Positions 5,362 to 12,286 of a DNA stretch of 30,706 nt are shown piece after piece. Source of the stretch: a virus; IMG/VR virus record IMGVR_UViG_3300030202_001801, positions 1-30,706 of that record. One strand, 5' to 3'. The position numbers and the translations under genes were made by a program. Under the pieces are notes generated by a model that was given only the letters and a program-made list of their open reading frames with translations, did no database searches and was not told the DNA's origin. The stretch's first letter is position 1, and each line of letters opens with the position of its first letter.

Positions 5362-6582
5362 ATGACAGTTAAAATTACATTATTAGGTCATGCGTGTTTG
5401 CATATAGAAACACCAAAATTAAAGTTTGTAACTGACCCCTGGTTAGTTGGTAGTGCTTTTTGTGGAGGGTGGCAACCTGCATTAGTACCACCTGATAATT
5501 GGCAAGCAACAATTAATGATGTTGATTTTATTTATATAAGCCATAATCATAACGACCATTTAAATGAAAATACATTAGCATATATTCGTAAAGATATTCC
5601 TATGCTAATTCCTAATTTTCAAACAAAATCAGTTGAAAGACCATTAAGAAATTTAGGTTTTTATAATTACATACCCCTAGATTTTAATGTAGACCATATT
5701 GCAAAAGATTGTGTATTTAGAATTTACCCATCTGGCGATGAGAGAGATGATAGTGGTTTACTAATGGGTTATCAGAATTTTAAATTTCTTACATCTGTAG
5801 ATAGTAACAACTTAAACAATGGTTGGTTACCTGACAACATAACAGTTTATGCTAGTAGTTTTGCAGGTGGTGCTTCTGGTTACCCACTTTTATTTAATAA
5901 TAAAACAGAGCAGGAAAAAAATAAAATATTAAAAGATAATTTGCTAACATTAAAAAATAACGTAAAAGCAACCATAGAAAAAACCAAAGCAAAATATTAT
6001 TTACCGTATGCAGGGTTTAATTATATTAAAAATGATTACGTTAGAAAAACAGATATTTTATTAGATGTTAAAGATTATGAGGATAACAAATACCAGTTAT
6101 TACGTTCTGATTTGCATAATAAATGGACTTTTAAAACACCAACATTGGAATGTACTGCATCAAGTATTGTAAGACCAAAAAAACATGATAAAAAAAAGTT
6201 ACATAAAACACCACAAGATACATTTAGTTTAAAAGATACATATAAATATTTTGAAAATTCTAATTTTAAAAAAAACTTAAAATTATATTTAGATGTTGGT
6301 TTACCAGAATGGCATCAAATAGATTATAGTTTGTGTATTAATTTTGAAAACAATAGGATTGAACGAGTTGAAGAAAATTATAATGCACTAAATATAAAAG
6401 ACGAAAAAAACCCATGTTTATATTTATATGTAAATTGTAATGCTTGGAAATATATGCTTGAAAACAAAAGACCAATAGAGGACATATTTATTGGTAATGC
6501 TTGTCGTATAGACAGATACCCTGATAGTTATGATGTTGATAAAGATTTTTGGCATCATTTTTCAAACATTTATACAGGGTAA
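5362..6582 (+). CDS. Metallo-beta-lactamase-fold protein resembling CMP-N-acetylneuraminate hydroxylase (no Rieske domain)
   Basis: This 406-aa protein starts with ATG after a GGAG site 7 bases upstream. It opens directly with the MBL fold: L-L-G-H-A-C-L-H-I-E at residues 7-16, V-T-D-P-W-L at 23-28, and I-S-H-N-H-N-D-H with His61, His63, Asp65 and His66 as probable metal ligands. The G-H-A-C-L...T-D-P-W-L..G.AF..GW pattern is characteristic of the CMP-Neu5Ac hydroxylase (CMAH) branch, and the end (E-D-I-F-I-G-N-A-C-R-I-D-R-Y-P-D-S-Y) resembles the SCP2-like tail of that family. Vertebrate CMAH carries an N-terminal Rieske iron-sulphur domain that passes electrons; there is no room for it here, so hydroxylation cannot be assumed. 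It may act on a nucleotide sugar as a hydrolase or use another electron source. It looks more A-rich than its neighbours by eye (not computed). Confidence 0.65.
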   Translation: MTVKITLLGHACLHIETPKLKFVTDPWLVGSAFCGGWQPALVPPDNWQATINDVDFIYISHNHNDHLNENTLAYIRKDIPMLIPNFQTKSVERPLRNLGFYNYIPLDFNVDHIAKDCVFRIYPSGDERDDSGLLMGYQNFKFLTSVDSNNLNNGWLPDNITVYASSFAGGASGYPLLFNNKTEQEKNKILKDNLLTLKNNVKATIEKTKAKYYLPYAGFNYIKNDYVRKTDILLDVKDYEDNKYQLLRSDLHNKWTFKTPTLECTASSIVRPKKHDKKKLHKTPQDTFSLKDTYKYFENSNFKKNLKLYLDVGLPEWHQIDYSLCINFENNRIERVEENYNALNIKDEKNPCLYLYVNCNAWKYMLENKRPIEDIFIGNACRIDRYPDSYDVDKDFWHHFSNIYTG

Positions 6583-6625
6583 AGAAGAGGTTTAATATTA
6601 ATTAATCTACAGAAAGGAATTTAAA

Positions 6626-7264
6626 ATGGCAATTACAGAAATAGTTTTAACAGATAGTAATGGTAATGAAGAAGAAAGATTTATTAGCGAAAAAGCACAT
6701 AATAAAGCTATGAGAGAATATAGAAAAAATTATATGGCTTTTGATGTACCTAAACATTTAACTTTGGATTATTGCAAGCATATATGTATGGAGTTTACTA
6801 ATTGGACATGGCAAATAGGTTACGAATATCCTTTGTGGTATTATGGTCAAGGCACAAGAAAAGGGGAAGAGAATAAGAGAGGTCCAAGATATAACTTTGT
6901 TCACAAGGATGACGTAGATTTTGTAGTATTTCTCGGTCCTGAAAAATATTCCGATGTATTAAAAGGGCGAGCAAAAGGAGTACAAGCTGTTTATAAACCA
7001 TTAGCACAAATTGTATTTATGAAGTATTACCCTCGTGAAAAGCAAAAAAATTTATCTAAATACACTTATGATGAGCTTTTACAATATGCTAGAGTTTCAA
7101 AAAGTATAGAATTTAAAACAGTAGAAGAAATGATAGCACATATGGAAGGTTTCCTTGCTTCTTTGTCAACCATGAACGAGTGTTTTGTAAGCCTTCCAAT
7201 AATATTTCAAAAACTTGAAGATAAATATAACACTGATACTAAAAATATTACTCGCATATACTAA
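6626..7264 (+). CDS. Hypothetical protein, 212 aa, last gene of the early operon
   Basis: AGAAAGGAATTTAAA precedes the ATG, a good ribosome site. The protein is soluble and rich in Tyr, Lys and Trp, with F-T-N-W-T-W-Q-I-G-Y-E-Y-P-L-W-Y-Y-G at about residues 57-74 and D-F-V-V-F-L-G-P-E-K-Y at about 97-107. No signal peptide or membrane segment is seen. I recognise no family. It shares the A-rich composition of the MBL gene upstream and follows it after 43 bases, so the two may have been gained together. It is followed by the terminator at 7320-7358, marking the operon end. Confidence 0.6.
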   Translation: MAITEIVLTDSNGNEEERFISEKAHNKAMREYRKNYMAFDVPKHLTLDYCKHICMEFTNWTWQIGYEYPLWYYGQGTRKGEENKRGPRYNFVHKDDVDFVVFLGPEKYSDVLKGRAKGVQAVYKPLAQIVFMKYYPREKQKNLSKYTYDELLQYARVSKSIEFKTVEEMIAHMEGFLASLSTMNECFVSLPIIFQKLEDKYNTDTKNITRIY

Positions 7265-7319
7265 GTTTATACTTGTTTTTTTGTATTGTTTGTCATAATT
7301 TAGACTTTCTGTATTATCA

Positions 7320-7358
7320 AAAGGACGTGGTGTTATGCTTTCATCATGTCCTTTTTTT
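7320..7358 (+). terminator. Rho-independent terminator at the convergent junction
   Basis: Stem halves AAAGGACGTG (7320-7329) and CATGTCCTTT (7345-7354) pair over 10 bases with one G-U pair around a 15-base loop, and the T-run continues to 7358. It lies 55 bases after the last rightward gene and directly before the end of the leftward late block. On the opposite strand the hairpin is followed by only four T bases, so it may work weakly in both directions. Confidence 0.75.
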
Positions 7359-7359
7359 A

Positions 7360-7848
7360 TTAATACATTATATACATAGGTGAATAGGCTTGTGCCTTAA
7401 CAGTTACAAAGCCTACAATACCAAGAACTCCTGCAACTGCAATTACGATAAGACTAGCAATACCAATGTCTTTCCACATTTGTTCACGTTTAGCTAATTT
7501 TAATAATTCAGCTTTTTGTGCGGCACGACTACGAGCTATCTCAGCCTGGAGAGCCTCCCATGACCCTTTTTTTCCGTACAACTGGAATGCACTTCTTAAC
7601 TCATTTCTTAAATTATCTAATTCTTGTTTTTTAAAAAAGTTATCAATAGCTTCTGCTTCTGCACCACCAAGTTTAGAAAATATAGATTTCTTTTTTACTT
7701 CACTTTTTGCCTGGAGTGCTGCTTCACCTTTTGCGTATTTAGCTATTGAGCCTGACAGACTACTTATATCTTTACCAATTTTTACAGCAGACATAATAGC
7801 TGAATGAGCAGATTTAATTCCTGCAAAAGCTGTTAGAGGGTCAATCAT
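7360..7848 (-). CDS. Membrane-anchored helical protein, 162 aa (lysis-region or virion protein)
   Basis: The first ~120 residues are charged and helical (A-K-G-E-A-A-L-Q-A-K-S-E-V-K-K-K, A-E-A-E-A-I-D-N-F-F). A single strong hydrophobic segment at about 128-150 (I-G-I-A-S-L-I-V-I-A-V-A-G-V-L-G) is followed by a short tail ending M-Y-I-M-Y. There is no cleavable signal peptide. It is last in the late operon, with its stop directly beside the terminator, and follows the 70-aa membrane protein without a gap. A spanin-like or envelope-attached lysis role is possible; an inner-virion protein is the alternative. No family is recognised with confidence. Confidence 0.6.
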   Translation of the reverse strand: MIDPLTAFAGIKSAHSAIMSAVKIGKDISSLSGSIAKYAKGEAALQAKSEVKKKSIFSKLGGAEAEAIDNFFKKQELDNLRNELRSAFQLYGKKGSWEALQAEIARSRAAQKAELLKLAKREQMWKDIGIASLIVIAVAGVLGIVGFVTVKAQAYSPMYIMY

Positions 7849-8061
7849 TTACAATAACAAACCAATCACTATACCTAACGCTAAATTACCTGCACCAATA
7901 ATACCTACTGCTAACGGAAATTTTGACACAATGTAAATTAAATTATTTTTTCTGTTTTCAACATATAACTCTGCCATCTTAACAGCTTCAAATGCTTTTT
8001 CATCTAAAGTTGTTTGGTCTAACAATTCTTTGAAAAAAGTTCTTTCTGGTTTTTCTTCCAT
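7849..8061 (-). CDS. Small C-tail-anchored membrane protein, 70 aa
   Basis: The first ~40 residues are soluble and acidic (E-E-K-P-E-R-T-F-F-K-E-L-L-D). The last ~29 residues form a long hydrophobic stretch with G-I-I-G-A-G-N-L-A-L-G-I-V-I-G-L-L-L, rich in small residues, ending at the stop. GGAGATAGTT gives a good ribosome site. One glycine-rich segment at the extreme C-terminus suits a small holin-associated or pinholin-like protein, but the family is not recognised. Confidence 0.58.
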   Translation of the reverse strand: MEEKPERTFFKELLDQTTLDEKAFEAVKMAELYVENRKNNLIYIVSKFPLAVGIIGAGNLALGIVIGLLL

Positions 8062-8063
8062 AA

Positions 8064-8447
8064 CTATCTCCTAAATATTTTTTGTATGCCACGTACACCA
8101 AATGATGCACTAACAATAACTCCAAGTGTGTATTTATACCAATCAGGCATTAACTCTAATGCAATAAATCCTTCTCTTACTAATTCTCTTGCATCTTCAC
8201 CAAACCAAACTAAAATTATTGGTACGGTTAAAATCAAACATAAATATTCATCTTTAAAACTTGTTTGACTAGCTTCTGCCATAGTCTGTTCCCAAGTAAT
8301 CTCACCTGTAGCTAATTTTTCTTTTATACTTGCTTCAGCTTTAGCTTTAGCAACTTTAACTTCTGCATTTGCTTTTGTTGTTGCAACCTTGCCTTCCAAC
8401 CAAGTTCCTGCGAGATTAGCTATAGGACTTATTAATGCTCCTAACAT
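8064..8447 (-). CDS. Holin-like protein (GTA_holin_3TM-like), 127 aa
   Basis: The ATG at 8447 is chosen because AAGGAAATAATT precedes it; the frame stays open further upstream only across the neighbouring gene. Residues 1-15 are moderately hydrophobic, 20-62 form an Ala/Lys/Glu-rich helix (V-A-T-T-K-A-N-A-E-V-K-V-A-K-A-K-A-E-A), 68-82 is a membrane segment (Y-L-C-L-I-L-T-V-P-I-I-L-V-W-F) and 105-119 a second (Y-K-Y-T-L-G-V-I-V-S-A-S-F-G-V), preceded by L-M-P-D-W-Y. That W-Y..G...A.FG.R ending resembles the holin family first described in gene transfer agents. Located two genes after the endolysin, it is the best holin candidate. Confidence 0.6.
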   Translation of the reverse strand: MLGALISPIANLAGTWLEGKVATTKANAEVKVAKAKAEASIKEKLATGEITWEQTMAEASQTSFKDEYLCLILTVPIILVWFGEDARELVREGFIALELMPDWYKYTLGVIVSASFGVRGIQKIFRR

Positions 8448-8449
8448 AA

Positions 8450-8656
8450 TTATTTCCTTGAAGTGAAACCAAAATAAGCACCAACTACACCTGACATAGC
8501 TAAGTATTGTGTCATAATAATACTTTCTGCTTGTGCCATCCGTTCTGGATAAAATAGTGTAGCGATTGTAGTAGCAAGCATAGCAATCAATAAAGCCCAA
8601 CACATATAACGTCTGTTTTTCTGATAGCTTGCTTTATCAGGTACGTTTTCATTCAT
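8450..8656 (-). CDS. Two-helix membrane protein, 68 aa (second holin/antiholin candidate)
   Basis: The start is taken as the ATG at 8656; a TTG four codons upstream is possible. Hydrophobic segments lie at about 18-35 (M-C-W-A-L-L-I-A-M-L-A-T-T-I-A-T-L-F) and 46-63 (I-I-M-T-Q-Y-L-A-M-S-G-V-V-G-A-Y-F-G), joined by a short charged loop, with a basic end (T-S-R-K). Two membrane helices in under 70 residues is the class II holin layout. It overlaps the end of the endolysin gene by 8 bases and precedes the 127-aa holin-like gene by two. Which one is the true holin cannot be told. Confidence 0.6.
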   Translation of the reverse strand: MNENVPDKASYQKNRRYMCWALLIAMLATTIATLFYPERMAQAESIIMTQYLAMSGVVGAYFGFTSRK

Positions 8657-9104
8657 CTGGTAATCCAACTAATGTTGTTTTTCCGATTGTTAAAACTTCT
8701 CGTCTGTTATCTTCTGGAGAAACATAACTGACATGAACCCACCCTGCCATTGGGTCATCTTCTTTGTAGAACTCTAAAATGAGTTGGTCAAAATCTAAGT
8801 TATGATTTATCCATTGAGCTAGTTTTATATTGCTTACAGAAGGAACTTCTATATCTACTGCTTGCCCTTTAACGTGCTGTGATGTTGGTTTACTTCCAAT
8901 ATTAGTATTTAACTTTAAACATCTAAACCAACTTGACGGTGTAAAAGGAATACCGTAATTATTTCGAACAGGCTCTAGTATATTCTCTGCTACCAAGACA
9001 AGGTTTTTGGCTATTTCTGGTGGTGCTGTATTATCTATACCGCACCTGTCTGCGGTCATACTGCGACAAGCCTCTTGGATAGTAAAGTGTTTAGAAATTT
9101 TCAT
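8649..9104 (-). CDS. Endolysin, M15-type zinc D,D-/L,D-peptidase
   Basis: This 151-aa protein has the peptidase M15 zinc signature S-Q-H-V-K-G-Q-A-V-D at residues 75-84 (His77, Asp84) and a third ligand His124 in G-W-V-H-V-S-Y. The N-terminal part (F-T-I-Q-E-A-C, then P-V-R-N-N-Y-G-I-P, then W-F-R-C) is typical of the M15_3 branch of phage and cell-wall enzymes. It cuts peptide crosslinks of peptidoglycan in the periplasm at the end of infection. There is no signal peptide, so release needs a holin, and candidates follow directly. It overlaps the large upstream virion gene by 14 bases. Confidence 0.85.
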   Translation of the reverse strand: MKISKHFTIQEACRSMTADRCGIDNTAPPEIAKNLVLVAENILEPVRNNYGIPFTPSSWFRCLKLNTNIGSKPTSQHVKGQAVDIEVPSVSNIKLAQWINHNLDFDQLILEFYKEDDPMAGWVHVSYVSPEDNRREVLTIGKTTLVGLPDE

Positions 9105-10818
9105 CTTCTTGTCTTTCCATTTCTCTACCTAAAACATTTGAGCCTAACAATCCTCTCCCTGTTCTTCTTTGAAATGGTATATCTAAATAATTTCTATAAC
9201 GACCTGCCCGTGCTAAAAACCCTGCACCTGTTTGTGGTACGCTTAACAATAAAGAGGCTCTTCCTGGAGCAGACATTACTTGTCTTTGTATTGAGCCTGT
9301 AGCACCTTTAATTACAGGTATATCATCACTAAATTTACTTCCTAGTATAGTTGCTCTTATTTTATCACTAGGGTCTATTTCTCCTAAAGTTCGAAAATCT
9401 ATATCACTTGCTTCTGTACCAATACCGCTTTTTAATTTATCAAAAACTTGTTTATCAGTTTTTAATTGAACATAAGGCTCTAAGCCTAAATCAGTTTGAA
9501 CTCTTTGTTGAAAGTTAATTTTTTGTTGCTGTGCTGCTTTCCATTCAGAAAATTTTGGATTAATGGTTTTTATTTGGTTTTTTAATGTTTTACTTAACTC
9601 ACTTACTGCTGAATTAAGAGGACCAAACTCTGCACCAGGAATATTAACTTGTGATTCTTTAAAAACATCATTTATTTGTGTTCTTAATTGACTTATATTT
9701 TGCCAATCTTGCAAACCTGATTTTTTTGATGTTCTCTCTAAAAGATTATCAATTCGTTTAACAGCAGGATTATTTAGTAACGGAGAAGGTATTATTTCCC
9801 CAGTTATTATGTCTTTTTGCGATAAAGGTTGAGGTCTGGTTGGATTTTGTTTTATATCAGCCCAAACATCTAACACTTCATCCATATTTATAGTTTTTGG
9901 GGTAACTTTTCCAAACCCTATATCATATTCTTGACTTGGTTTTAATTTACCAATTTCTAAATTTTTTTCTTTTATTCTTTTTTGGTATAAATCTTTTGCT
10001 TTAGATAAAGTAACGCTTCCTTCTTCTGCATTTTTTATTCCCCTAATAAAAGAAGCATAAGGTTCAGATTGAAAAACTTTTGTTTTTCTGCCTATATCAT
10101 ACGCTTGTGCCATAGGCTTTTGAGTTAAAGCACTAAGAGTTGAAGTTGCAGTTGATTTTAAAAATGATGGTACTGTACTTGCTAGTCTAGTTGTTTGTAT
10201 AATAGGATTTATAAAATCGGATGCACTTTGAAGAGCATCACCTGATTTTGTAAAAATTTCTTGAGCTTTTTTTCTGCTTTCAGAAGGCTTTGTATTTTTA
10301 TTTAAAGACTTACCTAATTGTTTTCCGCTTTCTTTTAATACTGTACTTCCTAATGAGCCTACAAGAGATAAATCTAAAACAAATCCTACAGGGTCATCAC
10401 GAAAAGTTTTTTTTATGTTTTCTATACCACCAAGTCTTTCTTTGTAATAATCCACAAACCCTTTAGCTATTTCTTCTTTTTCAGTTTGTGTACCTGGAAT
10501 AAATGTTAAATAAGTCATACTTTCAGCAAAATCAACTAAACTTTCTGATGTTTCAACAGGGCTTGATAATGTTTGCCATATAGGCATTACAGTATTTTTA
10601 ATTGCTTGATAGGTGCTATTGTCAAGATTTGCAAAAGTTTGCCTAGAGTAATTTCGGTCTAACGCTATGGGTCTATCTGTTTGATTATTTAAAGAAGAAC
10701 TATCCTGATAATATTCTCTTTCTATATCTTCTAAAGTGTATTGTGGTCTATTTTCTGATTGATTATTAACAGGATTCCATTCTCTTTCTATATCTTCTAA
10801 AGTGTATTTATCAGCCAT
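9091..10818 (-). CDS. Probable ejection/internal virion protein, 575 aa, with N-terminal YTLEDIERE repeats
   Basis: The N-terminus has two copies of Y-T-L-E-D-I-E-R-E (residues 5-13 and 27-35), followed by a low-complexity linker. The rest is helical and Gln/Lys/Ser-rich, with a hydrophobic patch at about 148-165 (F-V-L-D-L-S-L-V-G-S-L-G-S) and a basic C-terminus rich in R-R-T-G-R-G and G-R. No enzyme motif was recognised. It sits between the 477-aa protein and the endolysin at the end of the virion genes, where short-tailed phages place DNA-ejection proteins that leave the capsid and bridge the envelope. That role is inferred from place, size and helical content. Confidence 0.5.
   Translation of the reverse strand: MADKYTLEDIEREWNPVNNQSENRPQYTLEDIEREYYQDSSSLNNQTDRPIALDRNYSRQTFANLDNSTYQAIKNTVMPIWQTLSSPVETSESLVDFAESMTYLTFIPGTQTEKEEIAKGFVDYYKERLGGIENIKKTFRDDPVGFVLDLSLVGSLGSTVLKESGKQLGKSLNKNTKPSESRKKAQEIFTKSGDALQSASDFINPIIQTTRLASTVPSFLKSTATSTLSALTQKPMAQAYDIGRKTKVFQSEPYASFIRGIKNAEEGSVTLSKAKDLYQKRIKEKNLEIGKLKPSQEYDIGFGKVTPKTINMDEVLDVWADIKQNPTRPQPLSQKDIITGEIIPSPLLNNPAVKRIDNLLERTSKKSGLQDWQNISQLRTQINDVFKESQVNIPGAEFGPLNSAVSELSKTLKNQIKTINPKFSEWKAAQQQKINFQQRVQTDLGLEPYVQLKTDKQVFDKLKSGIGTEASDIDFRTLGEIDPSDKIRATILGSKFSDDIPVIKGATGSIQRQVMSAPGRASLLLSVPQTGAGFLARAGRYRNYLDIPFQRRTGRGLLGSNVLGREMERQEDENF
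10713..10808. repeat. Perfect 30-bp direct repeat, two copies 66 bp apart
   Basis: Copies at 10713-10742 and 10779-10808 are identical over 30 bases and encode Y-T-L-E-D-I-E-R-E on the minus strand at the N-terminus of the 575-aa protein. The period is 66 bases (22 codons), so the frame is kept. Identity at the DNA level, not only the protein level, points to a recent duplication. Confidence 0.9.
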
Positions 10819-10826
10819 TTTAATTT

Positions 10827-12260
10827 TTAGCCTCCGAATATTTTTACTGATTGTGATTGTTCATTGAAATAATAATCTCCAGGTTTAACAGAGCCATTGT
10901 TTGCATCTTCAAGCATCTCGTTTGCATTTTTATATCGAGGCATTTTTAATCGTGTAAATATTGAAGGTACTTTTTCTTCAATATATTCTTCATAAGTTTG
11001 CCCTTTTTTGTTTTTTTCGTATTGATTTCTATTTATTCTATTCCACTCGTAAGTTTCTTTTGCAACATCTTTGTTATACTCTTGAACTGTTTTATATGCT
11101 TTTAATATAAAACGGTTTGCACCAGGAGTTTTAGATAAACCCATTGTTGCATCTACTAATTTTCGACTTTCAAAATCAGATTGAGGTCCAGAACTTTCTG
11201 CTCTCATAAAAGGAACAATCGCATTATGTATTGCACTAACAGCTTCTTGAGCAGTAGTCCCTTCTAAAAATCCCTCTTCTGGTAATCCTAAATCTACAAG
11301 TAAACTTTTAAATGGTAATAAAGTTGCTTCTAGTGGTCCTGTTAAATCTGGGCTTATTTTATACAATCTATCTAATGCTGCTTCCATTTGCTCTAGTTTT
11401 TGATACTGTGATTCATTACCTTCAACTCTTTTAGCTATAGATGTTAAGAAGGTTTGACCAATTTCTCTTTGTTTATTTTCTGAACTTTTGTAGTTAGGAA
11501 ATGTCTCTGATAATAATCTTTCTCTATTTTCATAAATTTCATTTAATTTCCTTCCTGCTGGTGTGCGGTCATAACGACTTACACCTTGATTTTCAAATTC
11601 AAAATCTTTTATTTTAGTATCTAAATTTTGTATTTGTACTTGTTGATTTTCAAACTCTGTGCTTGGTTCGTCTTTTGCATAAGGAATTAAAGCTGAACCG
11701 CTAAGTTCGTTTGCTACACTCATGTCGTTTAAATTTAAAGGTCTTGATTGTCTTGGTTCAAATTCAATCCCTCCAATAAGTAATGTTCCAGATGTAGGAT
11801 TCGTATAAGTTTTAAAATTAGGAGTTAAACTTTTTTGTGCTGTGTTTGGATTTAATTGCTTTTTTAATGCTTTTTTTTCAATATCGAACATAACTGGGCG
11901 AAGTTGAGGGTCTCTTTTAAAATCGCTAATCAGAGGATTTTCAAAATATTGTTTACTTGTAAGAAGTCTAGGCTCTTGTGCAGGTGGCGTTGGTTTTTGT
12001 CCTAATATTCCACCACCGACATTCATGCCACCAATTTGTTTTGGGTCTTGGTAATTATCTATTAAAGAATCTGGAGTAAAATCTGGTAACTCTATAGTTT
12101 TACGTGACTCAATATCATTTAAATTTAAAGTTCTTTTTAAACGATTTGCTTGAGTATTTACCATTTGATTGTCTTTTCTATTTTTAGCTTGTGCTTGTGA
12201 CCTGTTTAAAAGACCTCCTCCTAAAACTGAACCTAAAAATAATGCGAGTGGTGCTACCAT
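10827..12260 (-). CDS. Probable ejection/internal virion protein, 477 aa
   Basis: The N-terminus M-V-A-P-L-A-L-F-L-G-S-V-L-G-G-G-L-L is a short hydrophobic, glycine-rich segment followed by a basic, Gln/Asn-rich stretch. The remainder is polar and largely helical, with many Asn/Gln/Lys and coiled-coil-like parts around 200-300. No catalytic motif is visible. It lies between the 418-aa Gln-rich protein and the 575-aa protein, so three large helical proteins sit in a row, as in the ejection modules of podoviruses. The N-terminal segment could insert into a membrane during ejection. The assignment is by position and composition. Confidence 0.48.
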   Translation of the reverse strand: MVAPLALFLGSVLGGGLLNRSQAQAKNRKDNQMVNTQANRLKRTLNLNDIESRKTIELPDFTPDSLIDNYQDPKQIGGMNVGGGILGQKPTPPAQEPRLLTSKQYFENPLISDFKRDPQLRPVMFDIEKKALKKQLNPNTAQKSLTPNFKTYTNPTSGTLLIGGIEFEPRQSRPLNLNDMSVANELSGSALIPYAKDEPSTEFENQQVQIQNLDTKIKDFEFENQGVSRYDRTPAGRKLNEIYENRERLLSETFPNYKSSENKQREIGQTFLTSIAKRVEGNESQYQKLEQMEAALDRLYKISPDLTGPLEATLLPFKSLLVDLGLPEEGFLEGTTAQEAVSAIHNAIVPFMRAESSGPQSDFESRKLVDATMGLSKTPGANRFILKAYKTVQEYNKDVAKETYEWNRINRNQYEKNKKGQTYEEYIEEKVPSIFTRLKMPRYKNANEMLEDANNGSVKPGDYYFNEQSQSVKIFGG

Positions 12261-12286
12261 ATTATAATCCTATTTTTAATTTATAA

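Noticed and set aside
8448-8603. N-terminal extension of the 127-aa holin-like gene
   Set aside because: It reads through the neighbouring 68-aa membrane gene in another frame, is Tyr/Cys-rich without sense, and the ATG at 8447 has AAGGAAA upstream.
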